Below, piece by piece: positions 59,611 through 64,000 of a stretch of DNA of 64,000 nt. Source of the stretch: Gelatoporia subvermispora B (Eukaryota; Basidiomycota; Agaricomycetes; Polyporales; Gelatoporiaceae); assembly GCA_000320605.2 (NCBI GenBank), contig KB445795.1:929867-993866 (forward strand), in the 5' to 3' direction. Position 1 is the first letter of the stretch; each line of letters begins with the position of its first letter. The position numbers were made by a program, and so were the translations under genes. The notes under the pieces are model-generated. The model searched no databases. It was not told the origin of the DNA and saw only the letters and a program-made list of their open reading frames with translations.

Positions 59611-61118
59611 ATGCCCGAGGACGTTGTGCTACCTGTTCCCAACATCAGTCTTCCCCAACAGTACTTTATTCTGAGCAACCCCGCTCTCTCACACCTCCAC
59701 GAGGATGCGCGGAAACAGCTACTCGAGGGGATCCAGGTGGACAGTGAGTCTTCAAGGATTTACCCTACGCCTGATCTCTCACTATATGTGCTACTATGTG
59801 CTGCAGAGATGGCTCCGTATTATCGGCTAGTCACGTCAAAGAATGTCCTCACCCTTGACCAAGCCTTGCTCGATTCCATGGAAGCCGAGAATACGGCTGA
59901 AATTGCCAAGCTCGATGAACGCCTCGCCGAGGCCGAGAAGACAGAGGGGGAGTCTGACATTGCAGATGCGCTGCGGGCGCGCGCGAGCTACCTCACGCAG
60001 ATTGGGGACAAGGTGTGCGCGTTGTCTGCATGTTGCCTTAGTCTCGGTGATTGCTGAATGCTGTGTGAACGCAGGAACGGGCGATAGAGGCACAGAAGCT
60101 CGCATTGGAGAAGACACCGGGGCTGGGCTCCAAGATCGACATCGTCCTAACGCTTGTCCGCATTGGCTTCTTTTATGGTGACCACGATATGATTACCCAG
60201 AAGCTCGCGCAGGCAGAGGAGTACGTTCATCCTCCCCACGTTTGCTTTGACCTTCACTGACAAGGTATGTGCAGACTCATCGAGAAGGGTGGTGACTGGG
60301 ACAGACGGAATCGTCTCAAGGTGTACCGAGGGTTGCACCTGCTGTCCATTCGACAATTCAAGCGCAGTGGCGAGCTGCTCCTCGACGCTCTTTCGACCTT
60401 CACTGCAACTGAGCTCGTCTCTTACAACGACTTCGTTGCCCTCACCATCATCTCGAATGTTCTGACACTGAAGCGACCAGACCTCAAGAAAAAGGTGCGA
60501 TCCTGGCAGACACAACACCATGACTGCGACGGCTGACCAGGGGTCTAGGTTATTGGTGCCCCAGAGGTGAACCAGGCGCTTCCCGAACTGCCCGCACTAG
60601 CAGACCTTATCAAGAGTTTGTACGACTCGCATTACGACAAGTTCTTCCTCGCACTTGGTATGTGCTAGCACCTTGCATTCTCCCGTCGCCTCGACTCGTC
60701 TGACACATACAATCTAGCAACCCTTGAGCAAACATATCTTATCCCCTCCCGCCTCCTATCCCTCCACGCCCGCTTCTACGTCCGCGAGATGCGAATCCTC
60801 GCATACAACCAGCTCCTGGAGTCATACCGCAGCCTGACGCTCGAGAGCCTTGCGCGGTCCTTTGGTGTCAGCGTGGACTTCGTCGACAAGTACGTTGCAT
60901 CTTGCCTCCGCTTGACAGAACTTGATTAACACGTATCTGCCTGCAGCGAGCTCTCGCGCTTCATCGCGTCAGGCCGCCTACACTGTACCATCGACAAGGT
61001 GCACGGTGTGGTCGAGACAAACCGGCCATCGTTGAAAAATGCGCAATATGAGACGGTGATCAAGCAGGGTGATATCTTGCTGAACGCAGTGCAGAGGTTG
61101 AGCAAGGTATTGTACTAG
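59611..61118 (+). CDS. RPN7: 26S proteasome lid subunit Rpn7 (PSMD6)
   Basis: Seven exons (59611-59743, 59807-60012, 60075-60220, 60275-60494, 60549-60657, 60718-60889, 60947-61118) give 385 aa, the usual length. Rpn7 is a PCI-domain scaffold of the lid. Seen: N-terminal [19 protein letters not shown], coiled-coil [20 protein letters not shown]-like helices ([57 protein letters not shown]) and the PCI module ([57 protein letters not shown]). The stop at 61116 follows [11 protein letters not shown]. All seven joins are in phase. Confidence 0.95.
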
Positions 61119-61263
61119 GCGTAAGTGTTGCTGTAGAGTAGTCTTTCGGACTTGATAGTCGTATCTTCATATCCTCGGTTCTCGCGCATCTGACAGTGGA
61201 ACGGCAGTTGCCTAACCGTAATGAGAAGGGGAACTCGTGGGACGTGGGGTAATGTGCCGAGAC

Positions 61264-61731
61264 TTATGCATTGTTGGGCTTCTGTGGAGGCTCCGGTGGA
61301 GGAACACCCCATTCTGGGAGCCCCTTTGGTCGTGCTATCCGTACTTGCTCCCAGTCTTCGTCCGCGGCTGCGCTCAGTCTCTGTAGCAACACTGTCAGAC
61401 ACATGCCAAAGATAGTAGCAAGATGACTCACAAAATACTCCTCCCTAATGTCAATCTTCCTACGTTTCTTGGACAAACCCAGCTCCTGTTCCTTACTCAG
61501 CTACAGTAGGTCGATGTCAGTCAGCATATATTGTATGTATCGGAAGACCGGACGGCTCACCTGCGTAACCTTCTGCTGGTGCAGCTCATATCGAGTCTTT
61601 GTGAAGCTTTGCAGTCCGAAAGAAGCCCCGACAATGATCAGGACGAAGGGCACGCCGAAGAGTGCAGGGTATTTGCGCAGGAGACCATGGAGTGGGTGGC
61701 TGTTCAGCGGGTTTGACTGGAAGGCGGGCAT
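61264..61731 (-). CDS. COX16: COX16, cytochrome c oxidase assembly factor
   Basis: Exons 61731-61561, 61500-61432 and 61380-61264 give 118 aa. COX16 is a small mitochondrial inner-membrane protein needed for complex IV assembly. Seen: one transmembrane span (FGVPFVLIIVGASFGLQSF), then TKTRYELHQQKV and the conserved KKRRKIDIREEYFRLSA, DWEQVRIARPKG. Order and spacing match COX16. Its 3' end is 145 bp from the convergent end of RPN7. Confidence 0.93.
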
Positions 61732-62220
61732 GGTGTTGTTTAGTCCCTCGAGAGCGAACCGAGAAGGACCGCAAGATTTCTGTATAGTGCCGTCTGGGCA
61801 AGAATGAGCTAAAACTCAGAACACAAGAGCAGGAGTGGCAAGAGCGATCTCGCATTCGGCGGGACGTTCTCCGTTGCCGCGGCGCGAAGCGCCCGTTCCA
61901 GAACGAGTCCCGAGCCGCTACTCCGAACGAGTCTCGCCTACAGCCTTCGTTCAACATTTCAATCTTCAACAATTGAGTCTCTCTTTGTTTCCTGGCTCAT
62001 GTGTACCGTTTACGTCGCGACTACCGAGAGTACTAGTGTGTGTAGGCTGTTATTACAACATAATGATATGCATAATACAATATCGTGTACGCAGGACGGA
62101 CTCGAGCTCCGACGTTCTCGAAAGTATAGGATCGTCCCTATGACGGCCATTGATTATTTTTATTCGTGCCCACCGGCGTATACGCCGCTGAATTTCATCG
62201 GTTGATCATCAAGACCAACC
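61732..62220. other. Intergenic, COX16 promoter and KRE9-like 3' end
   Basis: 489 bp; no recognisable element. Confidence 0.4.
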
Positions 62221-62797
62221 TCAGTCGAAGAGCGACGGGCCCTCGATAGTGAAAATCGGGCTTGTGTTTCCAGAATCTCCGAACACTGCAGATCTTTGAG
62301 TGAATGGATATTTGGGAGTGTAACTGAATGAGCTTACAGACTAGAGCGTAGTCACTACCAGTTACGAGCCAGGGGACTTCAATTTCAACTCGGCCATCCA
62401 TAACTGTGAAGCCGGACGCGAGGATCACTGCAGTTCACAATGATCAACCAACATGGTTCAAGAATACAGTAAGAAAGAGCTGACATACCCGGATAGATGC
62501 TTCCATTAGCATGCGCCAAACGGATTTCACCCATAGGGTTGGTCATCTCAGATGGCGGATCGGAGACATCCCTGTCGGTACTGTCTCATCAATCTACGAC
62601 TCCCTCAAAGCAGTGTTGAGAACATACCATGTAACATTGTGGCGCTGTCCCTTCTGCCACACAGTACCGCTATTAGGGTAAAGTATGCGCGGCGCCCACA
62701 CATCCCGTTTCTCGTGCAGGGGCACGGCAGAAACAAGCTGACAGAGTATTGCGCCGAACGATAGGCAGGCGGGCGTGAATCCGGTCGTCAGCTTCAT
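62221..62797 (-). CDS. Small secreted KRE9/KNH-like cell-wall protein
   Basis: Exons 62797-62628, 62571-62489, 62427-62338 and 62285-62221 give 135 aa. An N-terminal signal peptide (MKLTTGFTPACLSFGAILCQ, cleavage near LVSAVP) precedes one immunoglobulin-like KRE9/KNH1 domain: WAPRILYPNSGTVWQKGQRH, then NVTWDVSDPP, GEIRLAHANGSIYP, VEIEVPWLVTGSDYALVLFG and SGNTSPIFTIEG. Homologues are Ser/Thr-rich GPI proteins linked to beta-1,6-glucan, but this protein stops at FTIEGPSLFD, with no Ser-rich stalk and no GPI signal, so it is likely soluble and secreted. Two N-glycosylation sequons are visible (NVTW and NGS). Confidence 0.88.
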
Positions 62798-63073
62798 ACT
62801 GGTTGTGAGTGATGTCGCTAGTTTGTAAGTTCTGTGTCGGGCGAGTGTATCGAATGATCGACCAGTTGAGGGCCTGCCTCCAATGCACTTTACTTTCTAC
62901 GTGAGCTTGGAGGGCAGTCTATGCGGGGCGTGGGGTCCGGACTCCCAATGGGCCCAACGAGATGTGAAAGCTGAGTGTCGAGCTACTTCCGGAACATGCG
63001 GAGCTCGCACTGGGACAGCCAACTGACCGACCACGGTATTGCGATTAGAACCAGTCATACATAGTCATACTTT

Positions 63074-64000
63074 TCACCAGGATAGGCGGCTTACATGAGG
63101 CTGACAGCAATAGTATACGGTCTTGGGTGGCTTTCGAGGGCGGCAATCCGTCGCATCCTTCGGGCCAGGTGACTCTGTCGCTCGAAGTTCCTCCGACGGA
63201 GGAAAGCGACCAAATGCTCTACTCTGCGGGTCATCCCCGACAGAGATGTGGTGAATGACCGTGGCTGGATCGTCGCATGTCAGAGGTAGGGGATTCACGG
63301 ATGGAGCAGGTGGGTTCTGTCTTAGGGACTCTTGCATGGTCTGGGATAATCGAAGCACAGAGGCGCTTCACGCACTGAGCAGCGCCGAAGGCGGCAATCA
63401 ATGCATATGCTCGAGCTATTGAAGAACAACTCGGAGAGCTCGAATACAGCGAGAGCATCATGAAGACGTGAATGCTCGTACTCATGCATCATGGTGAAGT
63501 TGCAGAAGCCGAATTGGATTTGATGAGCGTCCACGATGTGACAGGCCCAGCAAGGGCTGGCAGAGTGCCCTGCATCCTGCCGTGGCATCTGAACAAACTT
63601 GGATGTATTTCGTAGCATTCGCGGCAGAAAATACTCGAGAGACAAGCAAATCGTACCCATGACTGAAGCTGACAACGCACGCAACTCATCTCCCCCACAC
63701 AGTCTTCTTTCCCACAAGCAGCAGCGTAGTCCAGCACACTGCGCCTCCTCTAAACCCTTGGAGACAAGTTCTGGTTGTAACTTGTGGTAGATTGACGGGA
63801 AGCTGTGCGAGGGCGAGTTGTCTCCCAAACGTGGATGAGGCGGGTGATAGTTGGCCGTGATATAGTTCCGGAAGTACCAGTATTCGAGGCTGCGCGGTTT
63901 GTGTGTCGGAAGTAGAGGTCTAGGGCTGAATCTTGCAGCGGCGAAGGCAAGTTGTGGCCAGGAGGTGCTGACTTCTGGCGCTGGGAGCCAGTAGTCGAGA
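63074..64000 (-). CDS. Unknown protein, 5' part outside the window
   Basis: An open frame runs without stop from the right edge of the window down to 63322 (226 codons), so the gene continues beyond 64000. Readable parts: LPTHKPRSLEYWYFRNYITA, SIYHKLQPELVSKGLEEAQ, SKFVQMPRQDAGHS, WACHIVDAHQIQFGFCNFTM and HSRLHDALAVFELSELFFN. A possible 35-nt intron (63341-63375) links it to a second exon ending at 63074 (TVIHHISVGDDPQSRAFGRF ... KTVYYCCQPH). Paired Cys and His residues in the middle could be a metal site, but I recognise no family. The 35-nt intron is below the usual size, so the join is doubtful. Confidence 0.5.

Overview
The window looks like nuclear DNA of a basidiomycete, most probably an Agaricomycete; the exact order cannot be fixed from sequence alone. 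Genes are dense on both strands and almost all are cut by many short GT-AG introns, mostly 45-70 nt. Several families are typical of mushroom-forming fungi: an MLKL-type N-terminal bundle joined to a kinase-like domain, membrane proteins with a C-terminal SH3 domain, divergent F-box/LRR proteins, a DUF7598-type four-TM protein and KRE9-like secreted proteins. For most genes I rebuilt the exons by hand, and the spliced lengths come out as whole codons. I saw no transposon, rRNA, CRISPR array or telomere repeat.

Layout. 1-1782: C-terminal part of a SNF2-type helicase (+). 2763-4022: zinc alcohol dehydrogenase (-). 5062-6411: Ser-rich membrane protein with SH3 (-). 6872-8064: F-box/LRR protein (-). 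8437-9735: septin CDC10 (+). 10132-12259: F-box/WD40 protein (+). 13574-14601: second membrane-SH3 protein (-). 15152-19661: 1,295-residue protein with a CCCH finger, ankyrin repeats and a Clp/Hsp100-type AAA+ ATPase (-). 20204-22207: SET-domain protein methyltransferase (+). 22493-25169: MLKL-like N-terminal bundle plus pseudokinase (-). 26379-27672: TMEM69/DUF3429 mitochondrial membrane protein (+). 29072-30717: C2H2 zinc-finger factor (+). 31420-32891: AHA1-type Hsp90 co-chaperone with a C-terminal membrane anchor (-). 33345-34369: PAM17 (-). 34807-36063: second F-box/LRR protein (+). 36860-37731: isochorismatase-family hydrolase (-). 39996-42518: NEDD1-like (+). 42912-46425: FAN1 nuclease (+). 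46838-49300: Asi-type membrane RING ligase (+). 49586-51392: membrane RING-H2 protein (-). 52414-53381: DUF7598-like membrane protein (+). 53765-54994 and 55039-55417: ZCCHC8-like protein and glutaredoxin-like protein, possibly sharing a transcript (-). 55531-55601: tRNA-Gly(GCC) (+). 55829-56765: hemerythrin-domain protein (-). 57532-59391 and 59611-61118: proteasome lid subunits Rpn6 (-) and Rpn7 (+), divergent over a 219-bp promoter. 61264-61731: COX16 (-). 62221-62797: KRE9-like secreted protein (-). 63074-64000: partial unknown gene (-).

Most genes are housekeeping: proteasome, mitochondrial import and complex IV assembly, septins, gamma-tubulin recruitment, crosslink repair and ubiquitin ligation. 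The two most unusual proteins are the CCCH-ankyrin-Clp ATPase fusion and the MLKL-like pseudokinase. They flank the SET-domain gene at 15-25 kb.
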